Positions 1 to 9,342 of a stretch of 64,000 bases of DNA are shown here, one piece after another (position 1 is the stretch's first letter; the number at the start of each line of letters is the position of its first letter). The position numbers were made by a program, and so were the translations under genes. The stretch comes from Terrirubrum flagellatum (GTDB taxonomy: Bacteria > Pseudomonadota > Alphaproteobacteria > Rhizobiales > Beijerinckiaceae). Under the pieces are notes generated by a model. The model was not told where the DNA came from. It saw only the letters and a program-made list of their open reading frames with translations, and made no database searches. The stretch is from positions 2,852,001-2,916,000 of the forward strand of contig NZ_CP091851.1 in the NCBI RefSeq assembly GCF_022059845.1, in the 5' to 3' direction.

Positions 1-342
1 CATGGCGAGCAGAACAAAATCATAGCGCACCGCGCCCGGCCGCAGCATCTTGTAGCTCGACAACTCGCCACGCTCCTCGATGCCGCCGGGGAACAGCGGA
101 ACGAGAACAATCACATCGCGTTTCTCGGCAAGAGCAACGAACTGCTCGCGGCAGGCGAAGATATTGCGCGCGGTCCCATGGATATTGACGAGCAGGTCAT
201 AGCGGCGATCATCCGCCTCATCGTAGCTGTCAGGCACATAGAGGCAGTAGGCGAAGCGCTGATCATAGGCGCAGGCATAGACCGTCGTCCGGCCGAAATC
301 ATAATAGGACAGCTTGTCGCCGTGGCCGGGTTGACGTCGCAT
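1..342 (-). CDS. Alpha/beta-hydrolase-like protein, N-terminal part (runs off the window)
   Basis: An open frame reads from an ATG at 342-340 through the left edge of the window without a stop, giving the first 114 residues. The peptide contains YDLLVNIHGTARN followed by a segment rich in aliphatic residues (RDVIVLVPLFPGG). This looks like the first strands and the oxyanion-hole HG motif of an alpha/beta hydrolase or PHB-depolymerase-like esterase. The catalytic serine, acid and histidine would lie outside the window, so activity cannot be judged. The start lies only 2 bases after the stop of the amidase gene, so the two are almost certainly cotranscribed. Together they suggest hydrolysis of an amide or ester substrate. 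Family assignment rests on the short N-terminus only. Confidence 0.6.
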   Translation of the reverse strand, partial: MRRQPGHGDKLSYYDFGRTTVYACAYDQRFAYCLYVPDSYDEADDRRYDLLVNIHGTARNIFACREQFVALAEKRDVIVLVPLFPGGIEERGELSSYKMLRPGAVRYDFVLLAM

Positions 343-344
343 GT

Positions 345-1805
345 TCAATCCTTGTTGCGGGGGTCGATCGGCGTCTCGATCGACGCATGCGCCTCGATGG
401 TTTCAGCCGCATCGAAACAGAGATCTTCGCGTCCTTGTCCGGCGACAATCTGCACGCCGACGGGAACGCCCTCGTGAAGACCTGTGGGAACCGCGAGGCC
501 CGGCAAACCAAGCACCGAGATCGCCGTCATCGGCGCCTGCGCCGCGAGGATGCGCGCTGTCGCTTCGACGCTTTCGACATCGCTTCCGACAGGAAACGGC
601 AAGTCGAGCGATACCGGCATCAGCACAACGGGATAATCGACCAGGAACTGTCGCCATTTCCTCAGCAGCGAAAGACGCTGACCGAGCCCTGCGAGCGCGT
701 CGGCGGCGTCGAATTTCGGCCATGCGCCGCGCCACAACGCGATTGCGCGCTTGATGCCATCGTCGCCGTTCTTCTCGATCAGCGGCTCGAGACTCGCGAT
801 GACGTCAGGCATCGCGATCTGCGGCCAGAGCGCCGCGCACTCCCGCAGCGCCGGCGCCGCAATCTCCTCAACGATGTAGCCTGCGGCGGCGAGCGCCTTC
901 GCAGCGACATCAAGCGCGGCCGTCACAGCGGGATGTTGCGGCGAGCCAAAACCGTTGCGAACAAGCGCAACGCGCAATGGCGCGTTGCGCTCTGGCGCTG
1001 ATTCAACCGGTGTCCAGCGCGCGTCGCGCAGATCTTCGCGCGCCATTGCGGCGAAAGCCAATCTGTTGTCCGCGACAGTGCGCGTCAGCGGCCCCTGCAC
1101 CGCCATCAACGCCGAAGAAATCGTGCCGGCGCCGGTCGCGCTGGCGTTGAATGAGGGCACGCGGCCATAACTCGGGCGAAGCCCCACGAGGCCGCAGCAA
1201 TAGGCGGGATAACGCACCGAGCCCGCGATATCGTTGCCATGGGCGATCGGCCCCATGCCTGTCGCGACGGCCGCGGCCGCGCCGCCGCTCGATCCGCCGC
1301 AGGTGCGCTTCGCATCCCAGGGATTGAGCGTCAGCCCGTGCAACGCATTGTCCGTGAACCAGCGCATGGAATAGCAGGGCGTGTTGGTGCGGCCGATCAC
1401 GATCGCGCCCGCATGACGAAAATTGCGGACGACAGGATTATCCTCGATCGCGATGAGGTTCTTGTAGGCGACGACGCCGTTATCGGTCGGCAAACCCGTC
1501 TGATCGATATTGACCTTGATTGTGACAGGCACGCCGTGCAACGCGCCTAGAGCTTCGCCACGCCGCTGCGCGGCGTCAGCGCGATCGGCTTCGGCGCGCG
1601 CCTCATCGGCGAGCACGCGTGCAACTGCATTGACGACGGGGTTCACCTTTTCGAGCCGGGAGAGGCAGGACTCGACCGCCTCGCGCGCAGACGCGCGGCC
1701 ATGGCGGATCAGCGTCGCGACCTCGCGCGCCTCCATCCGCCAGAGTTCGGTCGGCGCTCCCGAAGAGGAAAGGCGGGCGGGCGGCTGGGGCGTCGGATTG
1801 TCCAT
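345..1805 (-). CDS. Amidase signature family hydrolase
   Basis: 486 residues. Amidase-signature enzymes cleave carboxamides with a Ser-cisSer-Lys triad, and all parts are visible. Lys97 lies in VPVTIKVN, the Gly/Ser-rich stretch CGGSSGGAAAAVA is at about 169-181 with the cis-Ser at 172/173, and the nucleophile Ser196 is in NDIAGSVRYPA. A longer frame extends to 1961, but the ATG at 1805 gives the normal family length and the usual N-terminal helix (ELWRMEAREVATLIRHG), so I prefer it. The substrate cannot be read from the sequence. The neighbouring hydrolase, omega-aminotransferase, oligopeptide ABC importer and C45 peptidase suggest assimilation of an N-acyl or peptide-like amide. It is transcribed away from the aminotransferase gene. 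Confidence 0.9.
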   Translation of the reverse strand: MDNPTPQPPARLSSSGAPTELWRMEAREVATLIRHGRASAREAVESCLSRLEKVNPVVNAVARVLADEARAEADRADAAQRRGEALGALHGVPVTIKVNIDQTGLPTDNGVVAYKNLIAIEDNPVVRNFRHAGAIVIGRTNTPCYSMRWFTDNALHGLTLNPWDAKRTCGGSSGGAAAAVATGMGPIAHGNDIAGSVRYPAYCCGLVGLRPSYGRVPSFNASATGAGTISSALMAVQGPLTRTVADNRLAFAAMAREDLRDARWTPVESAPERNAPLRVALVRNGFGSPQHPAVTAALDVAAKALAAAGYIVEEIAAPALRECAALWPQIAMPDVIASLEPLIEKNGDDGIKRAIALWRGAWPKFDAADALAGLGQRLSLLRKWRQFLVDYPVVLMPVSLDLPFPVGSDVESVEATARILAAQAPMTAISVLGLPGLAVPTGLHEGVPVGVQIVAGQGREDLCFDAAETIEAHASIETPIDPRNKD

Positions 1806-2270
1806 GGGCTCCCGAAGTCCGTGGAGACCGATCGGTCCCGAGACTGCTCTTTGTGGCGAGATGAAACAACAAGCCACAGCCGCTTTGCAAGCGCCAAATC
1901 GCGCGCGACCCGCTCTTCTCGCGAGATTTCGACGCTCCCGCCGCCAGAACGGCGCCGGCAAAACGACCCCGCTTAGAATTCGCCGCCTCCCGCGGGCTGA
2001 TATTGACGGAGTTCTCGCACCTCGCGTTCAAAATGCCGGTCGCGCAGGCGGAATTGAGTCTAATTGCTGCGGCGGGTTCAATCTGCCCATCGCGTGCGCA
2101 GACTCCCCAAAAAGACGTTGAGCGCGTTTCCCATAACGCCTATCGAAAGACCGCCGCGCCCTGCCTGCGAGTCTGGCCCGGCTAAGCTGTTCCGAACTTG
2201 CCTTTTGTATTTTTTGTTCACATAGTACGAATATCGCCCGAACCTGATCCGCCGCCTCGGAAGGAGCGCC
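1806..2270. other. Divergent intergenic region between amidase and aminotransferase genes
   Basis: 465 bases without a supported gene. It should hold the promoters of the leftward amidase gene and the rightward aminotransferase gene. The right third (about 2195-2245) is AT-richer than its surroundings, as expected for a promoter, but I cannot assign -35/-10 boxes with confidence. I see no terminator, tRNA or clear inverted repeat. Confidence 0.5.
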
Positions 2271-3626
2271 ATGAACTACGCCGCCCACACCCCGAACCAC
2301 GGATCGAACGAGCCGCTGACCGAAGAGCGCATGAAGGCCTACTGGATGCCCTTCACGCCCAACCGGCAGTTCAAGACGAAGCCCAGGCTCTTCGTCGGCG
2401 CGGAAGGCATGTACTACATTGCGGCGGATGGACGCCGCATTCTCGACGGCATGGCCGGTCTCTGGTGCGTCAACGCCGGGCACAACCAGCCGCGCATCTC
2501 GGCGGCGATCAAGAACCAGATCGACCAGCTCGATTATGTCTCGTCCTTCCAGATGAGCCATCCGCTGGCTTTCACGCTGGCGGAGCGCATCGCTGCGCTC
2601 GCGCCGGAGGGCCTCAATCACGTCTTCTACGTCAACTCAGGGTCGGAGGCGGTCGACACCGCGCTGAAGATCGCGCGCGCCTATCACAAGGCGCGCGGCG
2701 AGGCGCATCGCACCCGCCTGATCGGCCGCGCCAAGGCCTATCACGGCGTCGGCTTCGGCGGATTGTCGGTCGCGGGCATCGCGCCGCATCGGCGCGATTT
2801 CGGACCGCTGCTTCCCGACGTTTCGCACCTGCCGCACACGCGCAATCTCGAACACAACGCGTTCTCGCGCGGCCAGCCGAAATGGGGGGCGCATCTCGCC
2901 GACGAGCTCGAAAATCTCTGCGCGATTTATGATCCCTCGACGATCGCCGCCGTGATCGTTGAACCCGTGACGGGTGCCGGCGGCGTGCTGCCGCCGCCCG
3001 TCGGCTATCTCGAAAAGCTGCGCGCCATCTGCGACAAGCACGGTATCCTGCTGATCCTCGATGAAGTCATCACCGGGTTCGGTCGCCTCGGCGCTTCCTT
3101 CGGCTCGGTCGCGCTCAATGTCACGCCCGATATCATCACTTGCGCCAAGGGCATGACGAACGCCGCCGTGCCCATGGGCGGCGTTATCGTCAACGACAAG
3201 GTGCATGACGCCTTCATGCAGGGTCCGGCGAATGTGACGGAGTTCATGCATGGCTACACCTATTCCGGCCATCCCCTCGCCTGCGCCGCCGCGCTCGCCT
3301 CGATCGAAACCTATGAGGAGCTTGATCTGTTCGAGCGCGCCGCGAAGACTGCGCCTATCTGGGAGAATGCCGCGCATGGGCTGAAGGGCGCGCCGCATGT
3401 CATCGACATCCGCAATCTTGGCCTGCTGGCCGCGATCGAACTCGCGCCGCGCGAAGGCGAGCCGGCGGCGCGCGGCGCCTTCGTCGCGAGCTATTGCTTC
3501 GAAAAGGGCGTGCTGGTGCGCGGCGCCGGCGACACAATCGTGCTGTCGCCGCCGCTCATCATCAACGATTCCGAGATCGACCGCATCTTCTCGACCATCG
3601 CTGACGGCTTGCGGCTCTGCTCCTGA
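2271..3626 (+). CDS. Class-III omega-aminotransferase (beta-alanine:pyruvate type)
   Basis: 451 residues, a normal length for PLP-dependent class-III aminotransferases. Diagnostic segments are the N-terminal YWMPFTPNRQF (a substrate-pocket motif common in omega-amino acid:pyruvate transaminases), VNSGSEAVDTALKIARAYH (cofactor phosphate binding), LILDEVITGFGRLG (PLP-ring aspartate) and CAKGMTN with the Schiff-base lysine at about 291. The start is supported by a GGAAGG-type ribosome binding site about 8 bases upstream. The enzyme would move an amino group from an omega-amino acid or amine to pyruvate. Its position beside an amidase and a peptide importer fits release and use of beta- or omega-amino acids. 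The exact substrate is not determined. Confidence 0.9.
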   Translation: MNYAAHTPNHGSNEPLTEERMKAYWMPFTPNRQFKTKPRLFVGAEGMYYIAADGRRILDGMAGLWCVNAGHNQPRISAAIKNQIDQLDYVSSFQMSHPLAFTLAERIAALAPEGLNHVFYVNSGSEAVDTALKIARAYHKARGEAHRTRLIGRAKAYHGVGFGGLSVAGIAPHRRDFGPLLPDVSHLPHTRNLEHNAFSRGQPKWGAHLADELENLCAIYDPSTIAAVIVEPVTGAGGVLPPPVGYLEKLRAICDKHGILLILDEVITGFGRLGASFGSVALNVTPDIITCAKGMTNAAVPMGGVIVNDKVHDAFMQGPANVTEFMHGYTYSGHPLACAAALASIETYEELDLFERAAKTAPIWENAAHGLKGAPHVIDIRNLGLLAAIELAPREGEPAARGAFVASYCFEKGVLVRGAGDTIVLSPPLIINDSEIDRIFSTIADGLRLCS

Positions 3627-3661
3627 CCGGAGATAGTCTGGCCGCATCACGAGAGGTCCTC

Positions 3662-4273
3662 ATGAGCGACGGCGTCACCACGGTTACTGAGCTGCGCGAG
3701 CATTACGCGCAGCCGGGCGAGAACACGCCGAAGAAGATCCTTGCTGTGCTCGACGCCCATGCGAAACGCTTCATTTCGCTCTCGCCCTTCCTGACGATCG
3801 CGACCTATGGCGCGGACGGCGCCGATTGTTCGCCGCGCGGCGACGAGCCAGGCTTCGTGCAGGTGGTTGACGATGTGACGCTGCGCCTGCCGGACAGGCG
3901 CGGCAACAATCTGCTCGACACGATGCAGAATGTGCTGGCGAAACCGGAAGTCGGGCTTCTCTTCTTCGTGCCCGGGATCAACGAAACGCTGCGCGTCAAC
4001 GGCGCCGCGACAATCGTCACGGACAAGGCGCTGCTCGAGCCGCTGGCGATCAAGAAGCTGATTCCCGCTTCAGCGCTCGAAGTGAAGATCAGGCAGGTCT
4101 ATTTCCACTGCGGTCGCTCGCTTCTGCGCGCTGATCTCTGGAATTCCGAGAAGAAGCTCAGCCGCGAGGATTTTCCGCGGCTTGGCACCATTCTTGCGGA
4201 CCAGATTCCTGGCGTCGATGGCGAGAAGGCCAACGCCAATCTCGAAGTCGCCTACACCACGAACCTCTACTGA
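3662..4273 (+). CDS. Pyridoxamine 5'-phosphate oxidase-like FMN-binding protein (MSMEG_1061/DR_2398-like group)
   Basis: 203 residues with the split-barrel flavin-binding pattern. PFLTIATYGADGADCSPRGDEPGFV is split here as a first strand pair (PFLTIATYG) and the SPRGD motif, followed by RLPDRRGNNLLDTMQN and GLLFFVPGINETLRVNG. RGNNLLDT and ETLRVNG are typical of the small PPOX-class subgroup with unknown substrate. It starts 35 bases after the aminotransferase gene behind an AGAGG ribosome site and is probably cotranscribed with it. Its stop lies 8 bases from the stop of the converging ABC transporter operon. A physiological reaction cannot be assigned. Members of this class reduce or oxidise small molecules with FMN or F420. 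Confidence 0.8.
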   Translation: MSDGVTTVTELREHYAQPGENTPKKILAVLDAHAKRFISLSPFLTIATYGADGADCSPRGDEPGFVQVVDDVTLRLPDRRGNNLLDTMQNVLAKPEVGLLFFVPGINETLRVNGAATIVTDKALLEPLAIKKLIPASALEVKIRQVYFHCGRSLLRADLWNSEKKLSREDFPRLGTILADQIPGVDGEKANANLEVAYTTNLY

Positions 4274-4281
4274 GGCGCAGT

Positions 4282-5901
4282 TCAAGCGTAGGCTTTCGTT
4301 TCCACTGCAATCGTCGGCGCCGCGGCGAGCAGCGCCCTGGTGTAGTCATGCTGCGGGTGATCGAGGATATCCGCGACGCCGCCGTGCTCGACGATGCGGC
4401 CCTCCTTCATCACCACGATGCGATCGGCGACCGCCGAGACGGCGCCGAGATCATGCGAAATGAACAGGCAGGCGAAACCGTGCCGCGCCTGCAGGCGACG
4501 GAACAGTTCGAGCACCTGCTTCTGGATCGTCATGTCGAGCGCCGACACTGGCTCGTCGGCGACGACGAAAGCCGGGTTGCGGATCACGGCGCGCGCGATC
4601 GCCACGCGCTGGCGCTGGCCGCCGGACAGTGCATGGGGAAATCGATCGGCGAAGCCGGACAGACCTACTTCAGCCAACATCTCCTTCACGCGTTCCGCTT
4701 TTTCGGCGCGCGACAATTTCGGTCCGTGATCAAGCGGCTCCGCCACGATGTCGCCGATGCGCTGGCGCGGATCGAGCGAGGAATAAGGATCCTGAAAGAC
4801 AAGCTGGCAGTTCAGGCGGAAGTCGCGCTGCACATCGCGCGGTCCGCCTGTCACGGGCTTGCCGCGAAACGCGACCGCGCCGCCTGCGAGCGGCAAGAGG
4901 CCGATCATGGCGCGACCGAGCGTCGTCTTGCCCGAGCCCGAGCCGCCGACAACGGCGACCGCTTCGCCGGGGCGCACCGCGAGCGTCACGCCATCGACAG
5001 CAAGTTTCGGCGGCGTCGAGGAAAACACGCCGCCAGAGCCCGGAAATCGTACGCTGACATTCTGCGCCTCGATCAGCGGCGTCGCCTCCGCGACAGGCGC
5101 GCGGGAATCATCGCGGCGCGGCAGAGCGTCGATCAGCGCCTTCGTATAGGTTTCGCGCGGACGCGTGAGAACGTCGGCCACACCGCCCTTCTCGACCAGG
5201 CGGCCACGCTCCAGCACCACGACGGAGCGCGCATATTGCGCGACGAGACCGAGATTGTGCGTGATCAGCAGCACCGCCGTTCCCGCCGTGCGCGTGAGCT
5301 CGACCATGAGCTGCAGCACTTCGCGCTGCGTGAGCGTGTCGAGCGCGGTGGTTGGCTCATCCGCGATCAGCAGCTTCGGCTTCAGCAGCATCACCGAGGC
5401 CAGCATGATGCGCTGGCGCATGCCGCCGGAGAATTGATGGGGATAGGCGGAAAGGCAGCGTTCGGGATCAGCGATCTGCACGCGCGTGAGCATATCCGCG
5501 GCGCGGCGGCGCGCCTCGCCTGACGACAATCCCTCATGCAGGCGCAAGCCTTCGATCAATTGCGCGCCGATCGTCATCGCCGGATTGAGCGACACCATCG
5601 GCTCCTGAAACACCATGCCGATCGCGCCGCCGCGCAAGCGCCGCATCTCCTCATCGGAGAGCGCGTCGACATCCCGGCCCTCGAACAGCAATTCGCCGCC
5701 CGAGCGCCGCACGCCCGGAGGAAGCAGGCGCAACGCCGCGCGCGCCGCCATCGTCTTGCCGCTGCCGGACTCGCCGACCAGCGCCACGATCTCGCCGGCG
5801 GGGACATCGAAGGACACATCCTGCAGGATCGAGAGGCCGCTCGGCCCCTGCATGCCGAGGCCACGAACGGACAGCAGCGCATTCGCCGACGCGTCCGCCA
5901 T
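4282..5901 (-). CDS. Oligopeptide/dipeptide ABC transporter, fused double ATPase subunit (DppD-DppF type)
   Basis: 539 residues carrying two complete ABC ATPase domains, equivalent to DppD and DppF joined in one chain as in GsiA. Domain 1 (about 5-255) has Walker A GESGSGKT, signature FSGGMRQR and Walker B LLIADEP. Domain 2 (about 285-530) has GGSGSGKT, LSGGQRQR and FVVADEP. A longer frame runs to 6198 but overlaps the permease gene, so I chose the ATG at 5901, which overlaps the permease stop by one base. It is the last gene of the leftward operon peptidase - binding protein - two permeases - ATPase and energises uptake of peptides or similar amides. Confidence 0.95.
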   Translation of the reverse strand: MADASANALLSVRGLGMQGPSGLSILQDVSFDVPAGEIVALVGESGSGKTMAARAALRLLPPGVRRSGGELLFEGRDVDALSDEEMRRLRGGAIGMVFQEPMVSLNPAMTIGAQLIEGLRLHEGLSSGEARRRAADMLTRVQIADPERCLSAYPHQFSGGMRQRIMLASVMLLKPKLLIADEPTTALDTLTQREVLQLMVELTRTAGTAVLLITHNLGLVAQYARSVVVLERGRLVEKGGVADVLTRPRETYTKALIDALPRRDDSRAPVAEATPLIEAQNVSVRFPGSGGVFSSTPPKLAVDGVTLAVRPGEAVAVVGGSGSGKTTLGRAMIGLLPLAGGAVAFRGKPVTGGPRDVQRDFRLNCQLVFQDPYSSLDPRQRIGDIVAEPLDHGPKLSRAEKAERVKEMLAEVGLSGFADRFPHALSGGQRQRVAIARAVIRNPAFVVADEPVSALDMTIQKQVLELFRRLQARHGFACLFISHDLGAVSAVADRIVVMKEGRIVEHGGVADILDHPQHDYTRALLAAAPTIAVETKAYA

Positions 5902-6725
5902 CACACGCGCTCCATTCGCGGGTCGAGCTTGTCGCGCAGCGCGTCGCCGAGCAGGTTGACGCCAAGCAGCGTGATCGCGATGCAAAGTCCGGGCGCCACG
6001 CCAAGCCACGGCGCGCTTTCGATATAGGGCCGCCCCGACGAGAGCATGTTGCCCCATGTCGGCGCCGGCGGCGGCACGCCAAGGCCAAGGAAGCTCAAAG
6101 CGCTTTCCGACAGGATCACCCAGCCCATCATCGATGTCGCGAGCACGACGATTGGCGCGGTGCAGTTCGGCAGGACGTGGCGGCGCATCGTCGTCCATTC
6201 GGAATTGCCGATGACGCGCGACGCCTCGACATATTCACGCTCGCGCACCGACAGCACGGTCGCGCGCACCACGCGCAGCACGGACGGCGCATAAGCGAGG
6301 CCAAGCGCGACGATGATGCCGTATTTGTTCGCGCCAACGATCACCATGATGCCGAGCGCAAGCAGAATGCCGGGAAAGGCGAGCAGCGCGTCGCTGATCA
6401 CCATGAGGATGCGATCGACAAGCCCACGGAGATAACCGGCGGTGAGCCCGAGCACGGTCCCAAGCACAACCGCGCAGGCGACCGTCAGTAGCGCCACCGT
6501 CAAACTTGTAGCGGCGCCGGCCATCACGCGCGAGAGCACGTCGCGACCGAATTCATCGGTGCCAAGCCAATAGATGTCAGACGGCGGCTTCAGGCGCTGC
6601 CTGAGATTGATCGTCAATGGCGGAAACGGCGTCCAGACCATCGAGGCAACAGCCATCAGCGTGATCGCGCCGATCAATGCGCCGCCGATCAGCGCATTCG
6701 CCCTGAAGCGTGGGAAGATTCGCAT
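5901..6725 (-). CDS. ABC transporter permease, DppC/OppC type
   Basis: 274 residues. After a short cytoplasmic N-terminus there is one membrane segment (ALIGGALIGAITLMAVASMV). A periplasmic loop with the conserved WLGTDEFGRDVLSRVMAGAA follows, then the core of the BPD-type permease with its coupling motif at about 180-215 (EYVEASRVIGNSEWTTMRRH). The WLGTDxxGRD signature is typical of DppC-like subunits of peptide and nickel importers. The start at 6725 was preferred to upstream ATGs because it begins right before the first membrane helix and lies 5 bases after the stop of the other permease gene. It forms the inner-membrane channel with the upstream DppB-like subunit. Confidence 0.93.
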   Translation of the reverse strand: MRIFPRFRANALIGGALIGAITLMAVASMVWTPFPPLTINLRQRLKPPSDIYWLGTDEFGRDVLSRVMAGAATSLTVALLTVACAVVLGTVLGLTAGYLRGLVDRILMVISDALLAFPGILLALGIMVIVGANKYGIIVALGLAYAPSVLRVVRATVLSVREREYVEASRVIGNSEWTTMRRHVLPNCTAPIVVLATSMMGWVILSESALSFLGLGVPPPAPTWGNMLSSGRPYIESAPWLGVAPGLCIAITLLGVNLLGDALRDKLDPRMERV

Positions 6726-6730
6726 CCTCG

Positions 6731-7684
6731 TCAGGACGCCGACACGCGCGGGTCGAACAAGGGATAGCAGAGGTCGACGACGAGATTGACCAGCACGTAG
6801 ATCAGAGCCGTGAACAGCAGACATCCCTGCACCACCGGATAGTCGCGAGCGAAGATGGCGTCGACCAGAAGACGGCCGAGGCCAGGCAAGGTGAAAACGG
6901 TTTCGAGAACCGCAATGCCGCCGAGCAGATTGCCGAGCACGAGGCCGATCACGGTCCAGGTCGGCGCAAATGCGTTCGGCAGCACATGGCGCAGCAGCAC
7001 GCGCCGTTCGGACAATCCCTTGGCGCGCGCATGCATGACATATTCGAGCCTGAGCACCTCGATCGCGCTGGCGCGCGCCATGCGCGTGAGAACGCCCGTC
7101 TCGATGAGCGTCAGCGTGACAACGGGCAGCGCGATGTAGAGCAGCGCCTGCGTCGGGCTCTGGCTGAACGGCGTGTATCCGATCACCGGAACCCAGCCGA
7201 GCTTGAGGCCGAAGACCAGCAGCAGGATCAATCCAAGCCAGAAGCTCGGGATCGAGAGAAGCAGCGTCGCGCCGGCGACGATGGCGATGTCAAAGCCGCT
7301 GTTCTGCTTCCACGCCGCGATGAGGCCGGCTGGCACCGCGATCAGCACGGCGAAGCCGACCGCGATGAACACGATCATGGCGCTGACCTGAAAGCGCTCG
7401 ATCAGCAGTGGCAACACAGCCTGCCCATCTGTGATCGAGCGGCCGAGATCGCCCTGCGCAGCGCGGCCGAGCCAGAACGCGAATTGCACAAAGATCGGCC
7501 GGTCGAGGCCGTATTGCGCGCGCAGCGCCGCCACCTGCTCAGGCGACGCGGAATCGCCGAGGATGATCTGCGCGGGATCGCCGGGGATGAGCCTGACGAT
7601 CACGAAGACGACGAAGCCGACAAGGAGAAGCGTGGGCAGCGTCCAGATCAGACGCTTCGCGACATAGGAGAGCAGCGCGGACAT
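6731..7684 (-). CDS. ABC transporter permease, DppB/OppB type
   Basis: 317 residues, standard for DppB-like subunits. It begins with the typical YVAKRLIWTLPTLLLVGFVVF helix (two parts), then RLIPGDPAQIILGD, a motif shared by nearly all DppB/GsiC proteins. The central transmembrane block and the EAA-like loop with YVMHARAKGLSERRVLLRH follow. The gene lies between the binding protein (22 bases upstream) and the second permease (5 bases downstream), so the operon order is the classical one for peptide importers. It makes the translocation pore together with the DppC-like subunit. Confidence 0.94.
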   Translation of the reverse strand: MSALLSYVAKRLIWTLPTLLLVGFVVFVIVRLIPGDPAQIILGDSASPEQVAALRAQYGLDRPIFVQFAFWLGRAAQGDLGRSITDGQAVLPLLIERFQVSAMIVFIAVGFAVLIAVPAGLIAAWKQNSGFDIAIVAGATLLLSIPSFWLGLILLLVFGLKLGWVPVIGYTPFSQSPTQALLYIALPVVTLTLIETGVLTRMARASAIEVLRLEYVMHARAKGLSERRVLLRHVLPNAFAPTWTVIGLVLGNLLGGIAVLETVFTLPGLGRLLVDAIFARDYPVVQGCLLFTALIYVLVNLVVDLCYPLFDPRVSAS

Positions 7685-7706
7685 CGCGCGAATCCTGATC
7701 GAGCGA

Positions 7707-9275
7707 TCAGCTTCCCGATTTCAGCGACACGCCCCAGGCGCGCGGCTGGCCCAGCGCCCAGCCGGAATAATTCTGCACGTTCGCGCGCGCGGCGCTCGTC
7801 TCGACCGCGGAGTAGAGCACGATCATCGGCGCATCGGCGCGGAACTTCGCCTCGAGGTCGTCAAAGAGAGCCTGACGCTGCGCGCGATCGCTGATCTCCA
7901 TGGAGCGCGTCATCAGCTTGCGGCTTTCGGCATTGTCCCAGACCTTGCGCGGCTGCGCGTCCTTGTCGCCGCTGATCATCTCGAACGACAGCGAGGGATC
8001 GAGACGCGACGAATAGGAAAACGACATCGCCTGATAGTCGCCCTTGTTGTAGCGATCGAGCAAAGTCGCCCAATCCAGCACCTCGACGTCGATCTTCACG
8101 CCGGCTTCCTGCGCCATCGCCTGCGCCAGCACGGCCATATCGAAGATCGAGGGATAGCGTTTTGTCGCGAGCATTTTGATCGGCTGGCCGTTGTAGCCGG
8201 CTTCAGCGAGCAGCTTCTTGGCCGCGGCGATGTCGCGCTTCGGCAATTCCGCCTGTGTCTTGCCGTAATAGCTGCTTGGCGTCGGGATGATCGAGAGACT
8301 GGGTTTCGACGCGCCTTCGGTGACGGTCTCGACGAGCTGCGGAATATCGAGCGCCAGCGTCAGCGCGCGACGAATACGAACATCCTTCAGCAGAGGATCG
8401 CGCGTCTGGAACAGAAGCCCGTTGATGTCCATCGTCGCCTGCTCGCGCAAAGTGACATCCTTGCGCTGCTTATAATCGGGAATATCGGAATTCTGGACGT
8501 CATAGATGACGTCGAGGCCGCCGGAGAGAAGCGCCGCCTTGGCCGCTGAACTGTCGGGGATGATCGGGAATCGCACCTTCGCGACAAGCGGCGCCTTGCC
8601 GCCGGTATGGCCGTCGCGCTTGCCGGGCAGCGCGGCATAGGAGTCGTTGCGCAGAAGATCGATATATTGCCCGCGCTTCCACTCGCCCATCTTGAAGGGC
8701 CCGGTGCCGATCGGGTCCTTCCACTTGCCATCCGATGTCAGGGAGTCGCGATGATAGATCGCGGTCTCTCCGCAATCGGGGCGCGCGAGCACCGTGAGGA
8801 AAAGCGCGGACGGCTTCTCCAGCGTGAAAACGACGGTCTTCGCGTCCTTCGCCTCGACGTTCACAACCTTGGCCAGCCCACGCCCGTCCACTTCGGGAAG
8901 ACAACGCCAGTTATTCGCGGGGTCGACGTAGCGTTTCCACGAGAACAGCACGTCGTCCGCAGTGAGCGGCGCGCCGTTATGGAATTTGACGTCGTCGCGC
9001 AGATTGAAAGTGTAAACCTTGCCGTCAGGCGAGACATCGACGGATTTAGCAAGCAGCGGGCCAACCGACGTATCCTCGCAATAGGCGACGAGCCCTTCCA
9101 CCATATGCAGCACGACGGCGTCGGTGTTGGCGTCGCGATTGATGCCGGGATCGGTCGAGCGAATATCCGCATTGAGGCGGATGCGCAGCGTGTCCTCTTG
9201 TGCGGAGGCAGGCGATGCAATGAGGCCCGCAAGCCCGATCGCGACGGCGGACAGAATGATCGAACGATGCTTCAT
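7707..9275 (-). CDS. Periplasmic substrate-binding protein of the peptide ABC transporter (SBP family 5)
   Basis: 522 residues with a clear Sec signal peptide (MKHRSIILSAVAIGLAGLIA then SPASAQ). The mature part starts with DTLRIRLNADIRSTDPG and contains VVLHMVEGLVAY, FNLRDDVKFHNGAPLTADDV and SDIPDYKQR, all characteristic of the DppA/OppA family. The frame is open to 9449, but the ATG at 9275 is preceded by an AGAGGGGAATGAG ribosome site and starts exactly at the signal peptide, so it is the true start. The protein would capture the solute and deliver it to the two permeases encoded just downstream. Family 5 binds peptides, N-acyl compounds, opines or glycosides, and the ligand is unknown here. 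Confidence 0.94.
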   Translation of the reverse strand: MKHRSIILSAVAIGLAGLIASPASAQEDTLRIRLNADIRSTDPGINRDANTDAVVLHMVEGLVAYCEDTSVGPLLAKSVDVSPDGKVYTFNLRDDVKFHNGAPLTADDVLFSWKRYVDPANNWRCLPEVDGRGLAKVVNVEAKDAKTVVFTLEKPSALFLTVLARPDCGETAIYHRDSLTSDGKWKDPIGTGPFKMGEWKRGQYIDLLRNDSYAALPGKRDGHTGGKAPLVAKVRFPIIPDSSAAKAALLSGGLDVIYDVQNSDIPDYKQRKDVTLREQATMDINGLLFQTRDPLLKDVRIRRALTLALDIPQLVETVTEGASKPSLSIIPTPSSYYGKTQAELPKRDIAAAKKLLAEAGYNGQPIKMLATKRYPSIFDMAVLAQAMAQEAGVKIDVEVLDWATLLDRYNKGDYQAMSFSYSSRLDPSLSFEMISGDKDAQPRKVWDNAESRKLMTRSMEISDRAQRQALFDDLEAKFRADAPMIVLYSAVETSAARANVQNYSGWALGQPRAWGVSLKSGS

Positions 9276-9342
9276 CTCATTCCCCTCTGCTCTAATCGAC
9301 GGCGGCTTTGATACGTCTCGTCGCGATGATGCGAATTCGCGT

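Noticed and set aside
1940-1990. Translation QNGAGKTTPLRI on the + strand resembling an ABC Walker A motif
   Set aside because: It lies inside a promoter region, no further ABC motifs (signature or Walker B) follow in frame, and the frame continues with unrelated residues; probably chance.
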